Assembly: GCA_014323965.1 (NCBI GenBank)
Contig: JACONB010000151.1
Location: 1-13,510, forward strand
From: Prochloron sp. SP5CPC1
Lineage (GTDB): Bacteria; Cyanobacteriota; Cyanobacteriia; Cyanobacteriales; Prochloraceae
Length of the DNA stretch: 13,510 nt
Direction: 5' to 3'
Below the pieces are notes generated by a model that saw only the letters and a program-made list of their open reading frames with translations, was not told the origin of the DNA and did no database searches. Positions 1 through 7,317 of the stretch are shown here, piece after piece. The translations under genes and the position numbers were made by a program. Within the stretch, counting starts at the first letter, position 1. Every line of letters begins with the position of its first letter.

Positions 1-2
1 AA

Positions 3-398
3 GAACAAGTAATTCGACGTGCTTTGAGAGAATTAAGGGTTCAAGGGCAACCAGGTGAATTAGAATCGATGTTAGGGTTCTTTGCTACCTACGTCTTAGA
101 CACTGATTTAGTTCAACAAATTCTGAGGTTAGATATGGCAATTTTAGAACAATCTCCCTTGTATCGAGAGATGGTAAAAAGGAGCGAACAGCGAGGTATC
201 GCCATCGGCGAACAACGGGGAAAACGAGAAGGTATTACCATCGGAGAACAGCGTACTACCCAACGAGTCGCTACTAATATGCTTCGCATGGGGATGGCAA
301 TAGAGCAAGTCTCTGAGGTAACGGGACTTTCTGTTGAACAAGTTGCTCGATTACAGCAGGAATCTTCGGCTTCTGAGTATAGCAATTCTGAACTCTGA
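3..398 (+). CDS. Rpn/YhgA-like (PD-(D/E)XK transposase-associated nuclease family) protein, C-terminal part
   Basis: The reading frame is open to the left edge of the window (in-frame codons from base 3), so the gene's 5' part lies outside; a TTG at 24 is probably not the start. What remains looks like the tail of the Rpn/YhgA-like family common in cyanobacteria. It has a helical segment, then a charged stretch with repeated G-E-Q-R-G / R-E-G-I-x-I-G-E-Q-R units, and ends in the typical small C-terminal helical motif (MLRMGMAIEQVSEVTGLS and on), which resembles a helix-turn-helix. The catalytic N-terminal nuclease domain cannot be seen here. The family promotes recombination in E. coli (RpnA), but the role in cyanobacteria is not established. 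The family call rests on the tail only. Confidence 0.7.
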   Translation, partial: EQVIRRALRELRVQGQPGELESMLGFFATYVLDTDLVQQILRLDMAILEQSPLYREMVKRSEQRGIAIGEQRGKREGITIGEQRTTQRVATNMLRMGMAIEQVSEVTGLSVEQVARLQQESSASEYSNSEL

Positions 399-404
399 AC
401 CCCA

Positions 405-423
405 GGGCGCACAACCTGCGCCC
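405..423. repeat. GGGCGCA-CAACC-TGCGCCC hairpin
   Basis: A perfect 7-bp inverted repeat (405-411 with 417-423) with a 5-base loop sits 6 bp after the stop codon of the Rpn-like gene. It belongs to a GC-rich hairpin type common between cyanobacterial genes. No T-run follows, so intrinsic termination is doubtful. The rest of 399-621 shows no gene. Confidence 0.6.
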
Positions 424-587
424 CTACAAAGCTAGTTATTGGTAACTTCCTGCAAGTTTCCTATTCCTAATTATCAGAGTAGTGTTGCCTTATCACTGAC
501 GACTCGACAAATCATCTTCAATCACGCTATATGTGGCTAAAACTACCTACATGCAAGGGATTGAGGAAGTTTCTTATGTTTCATTTG

Positions 588-614
588 GGGGCGATCGCGC
601 AGCCGTTGCGCCCC
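588..614. terminator. GC-rich hairpin after the SDR gene, containing a HIP1 octamer
   Basis: GGGGCG (588-593) pairs perfectly with CGCCCC (609-614), starting 7 bp beyond the SDR stop on the minus strand. The HIP1 octamer GCGATCGC (591-598) overlaps the left arm. There is no clear T-run on the minus side, so a terminator role is only possible. HIP1 itself is a cyanobacterial genome signature. Confidence 0.35.
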
Positions 615-621
615 AGAGAGG

Positions 622-1404
622 TCACTGGTAACTGTTAAACTGTTTCTCCACCAAGCTTACCAGCAAATCACGAGGAAGAAATCGACTCACATTGACAAGA
701 AATTGATTAAGCAAACCCCCTGTGACCACATTAGACTGATTTTGAGCCAAAGCCTTCAAAGCATCCCGCACCACCTCTTCAGCAGGAACATATTTGGGGT
801 TCTTCCCAGCCATGGATGGGGGAAACTCAGCCACCTGGAAAAATTGGGACTCCGTTGGACCAGGACAAAGAGCTAGAACACGGACACCTGTTGCTTTATT
901 CTCCCCCCACAACGCCTCACTGAAACTGAGGACAAAAGCTTTACTAGCAGCGTAGACGGAGAAATAGGGGATAGGTTGAAATCCGGCGGTGGAAGAGACG
1001 TTGATAATACCTCCTGAGCGCCGTTGCTGCATTCCCGGCAAAAACAAGTAGGTCAACTCCACTAAGGCAGTAATATTGAGTTGAATCATTTCAACCTGTT
1101 TGGACAACTTCCTCTCGTGAAAAACACCATAGTCTCCAAAACCAGCGTTGTTGATTAAAAGATCCACCGTCAGTCCTTTGTCCTGCACTGCTGCAAATAC
1201 AGATTGAGTTGCTCCAGGCGCCGTCAAGTCTTGTACAATGACATCTACTTGTAAGTTATATTGGTTTTGTAAATCTGATGCTAGTTGTTGTAACTTAGTT
1301 TCAGAGCGAGCAACTAAAACCAAATTCCTCTGACGGACAGCTAGTTCTTGAGCAAAGGCGGCGCCAATTCCTGAGGACGCACCAGTAATTAAAGCAGTTT
1401 CCAT
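622..1404 (-). CDS. Short-chain dehydrogenase/reductase (SDR), DltE/YqjQ-like
   Basis: A 260-residue classical SDR of normal length, predicted to be a soluble NAD(P)(H)-dependent oxidoreductase. The Rossmann glycine motif TGASSGIG is at residues 8-15, the NNAG motif at 85-88, the structural Asn at about 110, the catalytic Ser at about 138 and YxxxK at Tyr151/Lys155. A PGPTES stretch after the active site is typical for the cofactor-closing loop. The Arg at about 33, after beta-2, favours NADPH, but this is inference. It starts at ATG (1402-1404). The substrate cannot be read from the sequence; these relatives are usually annotated as ketoacyl reductase-like SDRs. Its start faces that of the invertase gene, with almost no DNA between them. 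Confidence 0.9.
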   Translation of the reverse strand: METALITGASSGIGAAFAQELAVRQRNLVLVARSETKLQQLASDLQNQYNLQVDVIVQDLTAPGATQSVFAAVQDKGLTVDLLINNAGFGDYGVFHERKLSKQVEMIQLNITALVELTYLFLPGMQQRRSGGIINVSSTAGFQPIPYFSVYAASKAFVLSFSEALWGENKATGVRVLALCPGPTESQFFQVAEFPPSMAGKNPKYVPAEEVVRDALKALAQNQSNVVTGGLLNQFLVNVSRFLPRDLLVSLVEKQFNSYQ

Positions 1405-1433
1405 GTTATTTGAGTATAAAGGGTAAAGTATAC

Positions 1434-2831
1434 ATGAAGAGAGATAAACTGGTAAAAGCAGCTGAGAAGTTATTAGAAAAATCCATTATTTACTATCAAC
1501 AACGTCCCGTGGGAACTGTTGCCGCCCAAGACTCAGAACAGGAATCGCTGAATTACGATCAGTGCTTCGTCCGGGATTTCGTTCCAGCAGCTTTGGTATT
1601 CTTAATCCAGGGGAAAACCGACATTGTCCGCAACTTTTTAGTGGAAACAGTAGCTTTACAGAAGCAGGAAAGAATCATCGATTGCTACCAGCCCCCTCCA
1701 GGTTTGATGCCCGCCAGTTTTAAAGTAGAATCTATGGGAGACAAGGAGTATTTGAATGCAGATTTTGGCGAACAGGCTATCGGTAGAGTAACCCCCATTG
1801 ATTCTTGTTTGTGGTGGATGATTCTATTGCGAGCTTATGTGAAAGCAACGGGAGAAATATCCTTAGTTCATCAAGAAGAATTTCAAGCAGCACTGCAATT
1901 CATCCTGGATATTTGTTTGGGACCGCAATTTGAAATGTTCCCCACCCTATTAGTTCCCGACGGAGCCTGCATGATTGACCGTCCTATGGGGGTTGAAGGC
2001 TATCCTCTGGAAATTCAAGCCCTATTTTATGCTGCCATGCGCTCCGCCCGGGAATTACTCCTACCCAATGAAGAAGGTAAAGCTTGGATTAATCAAATAA
2101 ACAATCGCCTCGGCAGTTTTGTCTTTCATATCCGCTTTTATTATTGGTTAGATATCCAGCAATTGAACCAAATCCATCGTCACAAGGGAGATGAGTTTGG
2201 GGAAGACGTAGTAAATAAGTTTAACATTTATCCAGACTCCATTCCTAACTGGTTAACCGAATGGATGCCGGATCGGGGGGGTTATCTCGCCGGGAATTTG
2301 GGTCCGGGCAGGATGGATTTTCGCTTCTTTGCCCTAGGGAACTTGATGGCTATTATAGCTTCTTTGACCAGTGAGGAGCAATCTCAGGGCATTATGGATT
2401 TAATTGAAGAACGAGCCTCAGACTTGTTGGGCAGAATGCCCATGAAAATTTGCTTCCCGGCAGTGGAAGGTTTAGCATGGCAAATTATTACTGGTTCCGA
2501 CCCCAAAAATACCCCTTGGTCTTATCATAATGGAGGAAGTTGGCCTGTCTTAATTTGGTTTTTGATGGCTGCGGCTCTAATGGTAGGGAGAGAAGACTTG
2601 GGGGATAAAGCATTGGCGATTGCCTCTCCTCGTCTCTTGGAGGATCAGTGGCCCGAATACTATGATGGTAAAAACGGTCGCTTAATCGGTAAAGCAGCTC
2701 GAAAGAATCAAACTTGGACCATTGCCGGATTTTTGCTTGCTCACTTGCTACGAGAAAATCCCAGTCAGATCTCTTTGTTTAGCTTTGCAGAAGATACTGA
2801 AGCTGCTGCTTGTGCTATTCCTCAGCGGTAG
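1434..2831 (+). CDS. Neutral/alkaline invertase, glycoside hydrolase family 100
   Basis: Hydrolyses sucrose to glucose and fructose in the cytosol. From ATG 1434 it is 465 residues; an in-frame TTG at 1410 would add 8 (473). I prefer the ATG, but an AGGG before it is only a weak ribosome site. In 473-residue numbering the conserved GH100 motifs are NYDQCFVRDF (48-57), the MID-R-P-M-G-V-E-G-Y-P-L-E-I-Q region with Asp190, and WPEYYDG with Glu416. The spacing of 226 between that Asp and Glu equals the spacing I recall for the catalytic pair Asp188/Glu414 of the Anabaena InvA structure, so the active site appears intact. The usual DRRMG reads DRPMG here, a small deviation. The protein is alpha-helical (alpha/alpha barrel) with no signal peptide. 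It is divergent from the SDR gene, and a hairpin follows the stop. Confidence 0.93.
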   Translation: MKRDKLVKAAEKLLEKSIIYYQQRPVGTVAAQDSEQESLNYDQCFVRDFVPAALVFLIQGKTDIVRNFLVETVALQKQERIIDCYQPPPGLMPASFKVESMGDKEYLNADFGEQAIGRVTPIDSCLWWMILLRAYVKATGEISLVHQEEFQAALQFILDICLGPQFEMFPTLLVPDGACMIDRPMGVEGYPLEIQALFYAAMRSARELLLPNEEGKAWINQINNRLGSFVFHIRFYYWLDIQQLNQIHRHKGDEFGEDVVNKFNIYPDSIPNWLTEWMPDRGGYLAGNLGPGRMDFRFFALGNLMAIIASLTSEEQSQGIMDLIEERASDLLGRMPMKICFPAVEGLAWQIITGSDPKNTPWSYHNGGSWPVLIWFLMAAALMVGREDLGDKALAIASPRLLEDQWPEYYDGKNGRLIGKAARKNQTWTIAGFLLAHLLRENPSQISLFSFAEDTEAAACAIPQR

Positions 2832-2837
2832 CGGTAG

Positions 2838-2854
2838 GGTGGGCATTGCCCACC
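2838..2854. repeat. GGTGGGC-ATT-GCCCACC hairpin after the invertase
   Basis: A perfect 7-bp stem with a 3-base loop begins 6 bp after the invertase stop. It is a member of the GTAGGGTGGGCAATGCCCACC family of cyanobacterial repeats; the same words appear as a spread inverted pair at 12134-12202. It could stop or stabilise the invertase transcript, but no T-run follows. Confidence 0.6.
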
Positions 2855-2867
2855 GACAGATTATATC

Positions 2868-2945
2868 GTAGGTTGGGTTGAGGCAACGAAACCCAACATC
2901 AAAGGAGATTTGTGTTGGGTAACGCTTGCGCTCTACCCAACCTAC
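2868..2945. repeat. 78-bp nested inverted-repeat element (compact copy)
   Basis: The outer arms GTAGGTTGGGT (2868-2878) and ACCCAACCTAC (2935-2945) are perfect 11-bp inverted repeats. Inside them ACCCAACA (2891-2898) and TGTTGGGT (2913-2920) form a second perfect 8-bp pair. The word TTGGGT therefore occurs four times in alternating orientation. A longer copy of the same element is at 7987-8148. It looks like a non-autonomous palindromic (MITE- or REP-like) element; no coding capacity is seen. Confidence 0.8.
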
Positions 2946-2961
2946 TAAAATATTATTTTAG
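2945..2961. promoter_or_regulatory. Palindrome CTAAAATA-T-TATTTTAG before the chorismate lyase gene
   Basis: A perfect AT-rich palindrome (8-bp arms, 1-base centre) abuts the 78-bp repeat and lies 52 bp upstream of the next start codon. It could be an operator or a transcription end for the upstream side. A TATATA at 2994-2999 is a possible -10 box, but without a good -35. Function is unproven. Confidence 0.3.
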
Positions 2962-3013
2962 TCGTGTTAGCCTTTTTCGTAACGCACCACCAGTATATAC
3001 CATTTACACTTAG

Positions 3014-3565
3014 ATGCGCAAAGACTTACAAGCAAGTTTAACAAAAAGTCATATCAATCCAGCCCAACTCAGTACTTTTCAAAGAATTTTATTGACTACT
3101 GACGGTACCCTGACGGAAATATTAGAAGCTTATTTATGGGAAAAAATTAAAGTTGTGAAATTGTCCGAAGAGATATTAAAGCTGAGAGAAGATATTCTTC
3201 CGTTAGCAGTCAAAGTAGGAACTGAGGTAATAGACAGGAAAATTCTCCTCCAAGGTAGCATTAGTAGAAAGAATTTTATTTATGCCCAGTCTATTTTAGT
3301 GCTAGAAAGATTAAATGAGAAATTAAAATACGGATTGACTAAATCTAAAGAAGCCATGGGTAGACTCTGGTTGGAGAACAAGATTGAAACCTTTAAGGAA
3401 ATAATTGATTCAGAAAAAGAAGCTGCTGGAATATTAGCTGATTACTTTACCATTGACCCAGAAGATAAGCTCCTCTCCCGCACCTATATAGTTTATTCTC
3501 AACGACAGCCCATAACTATGATAACAGAAAAATTCCCGGAAAATTACTTTCTCCAAGATTTGTGA
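3014..3565 (+). CDS. DUF98-family chorismate lyase (chorismate-pyruvate lyase)
   Basis: Predicted to convert chorismate to 4-hydroxybenzoate plus pyruvate, the head-group supply for plastoquinone in cyanobacteria; the DUF98 family includes Mycobacterium Rv2949c and a Synechocystis enzyme. The 183 residues match the family pattern: FQRILLTTDGT (22-32), EVIDRKILLQG (71-81), YAQSILVLERL (90-100), a GR pair (116-117), Glu125 in the NKIETF segment where the family has its conserved acid, and a C-terminal R-T-Y-I-V-x8-I-T-x-I-x-E-K-F-P strand (156-175). Length is normal and no membrane segment is seen. It starts at ATG 3014 with no clear ribosome site. No other quinone genes lie beside it. I identified it by motif pattern, not by a search. 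Confidence 0.82.
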   Translation: MRKDLQASLTKSHINPAQLSTFQRILLTTDGTLTEILEAYLWEKIKVVKLSEEILKLREDILPLAVKVGTEVIDRKILLQGSISRKNFIYAQSILVLERLNEKLKYGLTKSKEAMGRLWLENKIETFKEIIDSEKEAAGILADYFTIDPEDKLLSRTYIVYSQRQPITMITEKFPENYFLQDL

Positions 3566-3636
3566 TTTATTAAATCAGTTCCTGTGTTTTTCTCGTTATA
3601 TTGCACTAAGTCGTTTCCAGTTAGCTATATATAGGA

Positions 3637-3765
3637 ATAGTTGTTAGAGAGTTAAAGACTGTTTGTCAAATATTTGTCAAATTAGCTTCACTCCAGAAAG
3701 GTTACTTTATAGTTTCTTGACAAACAACATCTTACTTGGATCAATATCACACCATAGTTGTTAGA
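3637..3765. promoter_or_regulatory. Repeat-rich control region upstream of the 321-residue gene
   Basis: A perfect 12-bp direct repeat ATAGTTGTTAGA (3637-3648 and 3754-3765) encloses two TTTGTCAAA copies 11 bp apart (3662-3670, 3673-3681). A reverse copy TTGACAAAC (3717-3725) forms a perfect 9-bp inverted repeat with GTTTGTCAA (3661-3669). The reverse copy contains a consensus -35 hexamer TTGACA (3717-3722), although the -10 region 17 bp further is weak. One-turn spacing of repeated half-sites suggests regulator binding. The target is probably the gene starting at 3839. The regulator is unknown. Confidence 0.45.
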
Positions 3766-3838
3766 TAAATCACTGTTTTTGGTCAAATACAGTGGATAAG
3801 ATAATGGTACCAATTAATTCCTAGGGAGTCTAAGTAAG

Positions 3839-4804
3839 ATGACGATAAAACTTGCCACAGTCGAGAATCAACCAAACGTAAAACCCTGGTGGAACCGTCT
3901 TCTCTGGGGAGACCGAAGTCTATTTGCAGATTTGAGGAAACCAGATGTTCCAGAGAAAGCAATATTACTTCACAATCAAGTGTTGAAGGAAGCAAGAGAG
4001 CTGACTGAACAAGCAGAACTGCTAGAAAAAAAAGAATTCAGTAACCATGAATTTTTACTTTTTTTGAGAATTAAGGATAACTTAGAAGATTTACATCAGA
4101 GTGCTGAACTGCTCTTAGCGGGGTTAAAAGTCAATCAACTTTTCCAGGTGAGCGAACAATTGAAATTGTACTATATAGGTTTAAAGTCAGAAGAATTTAA
4201 TTCCTTCCTGGTTGACCTACTGAATGAAAATTTTACTAAAGATGTGATGTTAGCCTTGATAAGCAATAAACTAACTTCTGCCATACCTCAAATAGGATAT
4301 GCAGAGCGAAACTATGCTTTAACACATTATCTAGAAGCTTTAGACAAGTTAGCCGAGCAAGAGTCGGTGTTGCAGCTGATATCCTCATGGAAGCAACAGG
4401 AGCTAACTAAATATTCAATCTTGAAACATATCAATGATATTGTTCAGAGCATTCCGACGGAATATCGCCAAGACCTGAAAGCATTGACTGTACTAGTTAA
4501 GGCTAACTACAAACTCTTCGAGCAAATTGCTTCGATTATCAAAATACCAGCAGGAAAAAATACACCGAAAACCCATGCTCGTATTCTGCAATACATTGCT
4601 CTCGCTCATGAGTATCAAGCTGACTACTCCCAGTTTCAGGAACTAAGCAAAATCTTGGCAATTTGGGAAAATTCCTATCAGAAAATCCTGGATATTCGCG
4701 AGGAATATAACAGTCACCAATACAAGCAACCGCAAGAATTTAGCCAGGAAATTCCCGGGTTAGAACTGTATCAAAAATACAGTACCTATTTACCCAACCG
4801 CTGA
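3839..4804 (+). CDS. Unrecognised helical cytosolic protein
   Basis: I do not recognise a family. The 321 residues are rich in Leu, Glu, Lys and Gln and look almost entirely alpha-helical. There are heptad-like stretches at about 43-120 (KAILLHNQVLKEARELTEQ onward) and further amphipathic helices to about residue 300. A Trp-rich start (PWWNRLLWG, about 16-24) could touch a membrane or partner. There is no signal peptide, transmembrane segment, cysteine or obvious catalytic motif. It starts at ATG 3839, with GGAG 10 bp upstream. An unusually structured intergenic region precedes it, suggesting real control. Its last 65 bp overlap the oppositely oriented M48 protease gene. A scaffold or regulatory role is conceivable but unsupported. 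Confidence 0.75.
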   Translation: MTIKLATVENQPNVKPWWNRLLWGDRSLFADLRKPDVPEKAILLHNQVLKEARELTEQAELLEKKEFSNHEFLLFLRIKDNLEDLHQSAELLLAGLKVNQLFQVSEQLKLYYIGLKSEEFNSFLVDLLNENFTKDVMLALISNKLTSAIPQIGYAERNYALTHYLEALDKLAEQESVLQLISSWKQQELTKYSILKHINDIVQSIPTEYRQDLKALTVLVKANYKLFEQIASIIKIPAGKNTPKTHARILQYIALAHEYQADYSQFQELSKILAIWENSYQKILDIREEYNSHQYKQPQEFSQEIPGLELYQKYSTYLPNR

Positions 4805-6332
4805 ACCGCTGAGGGGGAGCAATTACTTTTTTTTTGCTCCGCCGCCACTCGTAATCCTCGCTCTCTCGATATTCTGTCATCAATTGAGCTACCTTTTCTT
4901 GAATCTCCCTATGGCTCGAAACTCCTTCATAAGCATACCGATTATAACCATTAGTAACGATGATATTTTCTAAATAACCCACCCTTTCTTCTGTATGAGG
5001 GTGAGTAGATAGCCATGCAGGGGGACGAGGACGATCTTCCTCATTGAGAGTAACAGTTAGGTTGCGCAGTCCATCCGCAGCATAACCGCTAACAGCCAGA
5101 ATTTTCGTACCGATAATATCCGCTTCTCTTTCCATGTCCCTACTGTATTTGAGAACCACCAAATCAGCAGCAATATCACCAAAAGGGATAAACTGGGTCA
5201 AGTTAGCCGTTAAGTTTCCTTCCGTAACCAACTTAAAGCCATGAGAAAGAACAGCATGGGATATTTCATGAGCCAATAACCCCGCTAGTTCAGCTTCTGA
5301 CTTAGTTTGGATCAGTGCCCCAGCATTGATAAAGATTTTGCCTCCCGGAAGTGCGAAAGCATCATATTCAAATTCATTTCTCCCACCAAAACGAGCCAGT
5401 TTCGCCCCCATTTCCCTCACGTAGGTTAAGACAGCTTCATCTTCAATCATGGGTACTTGTCGCTGAATCTGCTCAGAGAAGCCCTCCCCTACTGCTGACT
5501 CTCCCTGAATTAACAAAGTGGTGGTTTCAATTGCGGAAAGAGTACCGAATAAATTACCAGTCAGAGCCAAGCCGAAGATTCCCGTAATAAAACTACCTAT
5601 AGCATTCCCACTCAATCGCTCCCGCAAATCCCTTTGGTACAGTGCTAACTGAGTATCAGCTAATTGGGTAAATTCCGAAGCTTGGGGATGATCGGGGTGG
5701 AGCAAAGCAAACTGACGGGCTAAAATAGAAGCTTCGAGCCATTCTTCCTCCTCTTCAAAAATCTCAATGGCCCCTCGCAGCAACTCCGGTTGGTTCGGAT
5801 ACATAGTTGTGGCTCGCTCTAAAACTGCCACAGCCTCCTCTGGTTGGTTATAGGCTTTTAAAGCGCGACTATAGCGCAAATGACCAGGAATAAATTCGGG
5901 ATACTGCTGAACTAAAAATCCCAGCGGTACAAGAGTTTTGCTCTCTAGTTGCTGCTCTAAACCCTCTCCAGATATACGCCAGTAAACCGCCCCCTGGGGA
6001 GATAATTCCTCCGGGTCGTAAATTGCTTCCGGTACCCTCTCTACTTCTGTTTCCGCTGCAAAGGGTTCTTTGAGGGAGCGGTATAACTCAGCAGCAGATT
6101 CTACATCTCCCGATAAGTACAGTCGATCTGCTTCCATGTATTGCTCATATTTCTCGTGTCTAGCAGGAGTTATTTTTTCCTTCTCTGTAGTGGTTTCCCC
6201 TGTTTTCCCATTATCTTCCTCTTTTGCTCCCGTTACCACCTCCGGAGAGTTGGGGTTAACTGCTATAACTCCTGCTGTAGTTGAGAATAAGAGAGCTAAA
6301 GCGATGATCAGTACTGGGATTGGCTTTTTCAT
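4740..6332 (-). CDS. Exported M48-family zinc metalloprotease with N-terminal TPR-like helices
   Basis: 530 residues. A signal peptide (Lys2-Lys3, then a hydrophobic core to about residue 24) directs export, probably to the periplasm. An acidic linker and TPR-like helical pairs follow (about 60-90 and 150-235), then a hydrophobic segment (243-267) that may associate with the membrane. The peptidase domain carries HEISH (355-359) as zinc site and catalytic Glu, the third ligand Glu401 in EREAD, and the conserved STHPHTEER (442-450). Such proteases handle misfolded or envelope proteins, as BepA does, but here the TPR part precedes the peptidase. The start is ATG 6330-6332 with AGAG 8 bp upstream. 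The C-terminal 28 residues follow a run of nine A's and may be an artefact or polymorphism (see findings). Confidence 0.92.
   Translation of the reverse strand: MKKPIPVLIIALALLFSTTAGVIAVNPNSPEVVTGAKEEDNGKTGETTTEKEKITPARHEKYEQYMEADRLYLSGDVESAAELYRSLKEPFAAETEVERVPEAIYDPEELSPQGAVYWRISGEGLEQQLESKTLVPLGFLVQQYPEFIPGHLRYSRALKAYNQPEEAVAVLERATTMYPNQPELLRGAIEIFEEEEEWLEASILARQFALLHPDHPQASEFTQLADTQLALYQRDLRERLSGNAIGSFITGIFGLALTGNLFGTLSAIETTTLLIQGESAVGEGFSEQIQRQVPMIEDEAVLTYVREMGAKLARFGGRNEFEYDAFALPGGKIFINAGALIQTKSEAELAGLLAHEISHAVLSHGFKLVTEGNLTANLTQFIPFGDIAADLVVLKYSRDMEREADIIGTKILAVSGYAADGLRNLTVTLNEEDRPRPPAWLSTHPHTEERVGYLENIIVTNGYNRYAYEGVSSHREIQEKVAQLMTEYRESEDYEWRRSKKKVIAPPQRFSGWVNRYCIFDTVLTREFPG
4816..4840 (+). 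terminator. Hairpin with T-run between the convergent genes
   Basis: GGAGCAA (4816-4822) pairs perfectly with TTGCTCC (4834-4840). The nine-T run (4827-4835) lies in the loop and right arm, not after it. It starts 12 bp after the stop of the 321-residue gene and could help end its transcript, but the layout is not a textbook terminator. On the other strand it is inside the M48 coding region. Confidence 0.3.
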
Positions 6333-6421
6333 AGTTTTTCTCTTGTATCTGTATCTCTATCATGAACCATAGCGACGGGTAATACTAGGACTTTAGACTC
6401 AATAAACTTCATAACTCTTAA

Positions 6422-6427
6422 TATAAT
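6422..6427 (+). promoter_or_regulatory. Possible -10 box (TATAAT) for ho1
   Basis: An exact TATAAT lies 75 bp upstream of the ho1 start codon in the 169-bp region shared with the divergent protease. No convincing -35 is found at 17 bp. Between this box and the gene, ATTGATACA occurs twice in tandem (6466-6474, 6480-6488), which may be a binding site. Confidence 0.35.
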
Positions 6428-6501
6428 TGCTCATCAAATCGGTTTACTCTAGAAATTTGGTAAAGATTGATACACGAATATTGATACAAACAGGATTTAG
6501 T

Positions 6502-7221
6502 ATGAGCGTTAATTTAGCAACCATGTTGCGCGAGGGAACGAAAAAATCCCACACCATGGCAGAAAACGTTGGTTTTGTCAAGTGCTTCCTCAAAGGGGTT
6601 GTGGAAAAGAAGTCTTACCGGAAGTTGGTTGCTAACCTCTACTTCGTCTATTCAGCGATGGAAGAGGAAATGGAAAGGCTGAAGGATCATCCCATTGTCT
6701 CTAAAATTTACTTTTCTCAATTAAATCGCAAGGAAAGTCTGGAAAAAGACTTATACTTCTACTATGGAGCCAACTGGAAACAGGAAATTCAACTCTCTCC
6801 TGCTGGATCTGCCTACGTGGAAAGAATTCACGAAGTAGCTGCCTCGAAACCAGAATTGTTAGTCAGCCACTCCTACACCCGCTATCTGGGGGATTTATCC
6901 GGGGGACAAATTCTCAAAAAAATCGCCCAAAACGCCATGAACTTGGAAGCAGGGGGAACTGCTTTTTACGAATTTCCAGACATTCCCGACGAAAAGGCAT
7001 TCAAAAATCAATACCGCCAAACTATGAACGAACTGCCTGTGGATATGGCAACAGCAGAGGAAATTGTAGCAGAAGCTAATGATGCTTTTGGCATGAATAT
7101 GAAAATGTTCCAGGAATTAGAGGGCAACTTGATTAAGGCGATCGGTATTATGGTCTTCAATAGCCTCACTCGCCGTCGCAGTCGCGGTAGCACGGAACCG
7201 GGATTGGCAACTGGGTCGTAA
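6502..7221 (+). CDS. ho1: Heme oxygenase (biliverdin-producing, ferredoxin-dependent)
   Basis: Opens heme to biliverdin IX-alpha, CO and iron, the first step towards phycocyanobilin for phycobilisomes and phytochromes; soluble. From ATG 6502, with AGGA 8 bp upstream, it is 239 residues and begins MSVNLATMLREGTKKSH. The reading frame stays open further upstream (to 6427), but that extension does not belong to the family. The proximal heme ligand is His17, the distal-helix glycine motif GDLSGGQ is at 130-136, and the tail ends in the usual KAIGIMVFNSLTRRRS segment. From memory it is very close to Synechocystis HO1 over its whole length. It is divergent from the M48 protease. A repeat-made hairpin follows the stop. 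Confidence 0.97.
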   Translation: MSVNLATMLREGTKKSHTMAENVGFVKCFLKGVVEKKSYRKLVANLYFVYSAMEEEMERLKDHPIVSKIYFSQLNRKESLEKDLYFYYGANWKQEIQLSPAGSAYVERIHEVAASKPELLVSHSYTRYLGDLSGGQILKKIAQNAMNLEAGGTAFYEFPDIPDEKAFKNQYRQTMNELPVDMATAEEIVAEANDAFGMNMKMFQELEGNLIKAIGIMVFNSLTRRRSRGSTEPGLATGS

Positions 7222-7228
7222 TTGTGTT

Positions 7229-7292
7229 TCACGCAGAGACGCAGAGGCGCGGAGAGGAGGGGTCTCTCTGTGTCCTCTGTGCCTCTGTGGTT
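7229..7292. repeat. Inverted pair of CGCAGAGGCGCAGAG-type repeats after ho1
   Basis: Two copies of the widely dispersed cyanobacterial CTCTGCGCCTCTGCGG-type sequence face each other immediately after ho1. The left arm is about 7231-7256 and the right arm about 7263-7292. Many of the mismatches between the arms are G opposite T, so the transcript could fold into a long stem with G-U pairs. It may act as a 3' processing or termination structure. Confidence 0.6.
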
Positions 7293-7317
7293 TAATCATA
7301 ACTAAAATTGTTATTGC

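Noticed and set aside
113..412. Minus-strand open frames opposite the Rpn-like tail
   Set aside because: Cys/Ser/Arg-rich antisense composition with no motif; the plus frame has the typical family tail.
5351..5587. Plus-strand open frame inside the M48 gene, and similar frames inside tkt, the SLOG gene and the Uma2 gene
   Set aside because: They lie wholly inside well-supported genes on the opposite strand and have no recognisable protein features.
6427..6501. N-terminal extension of heme oxygenase by 25 residues
   Set aside because: The extension has no family match. The protein starting at 6502 begins exactly as cyanobacterial HO1 does and has AGGA at a good distance.
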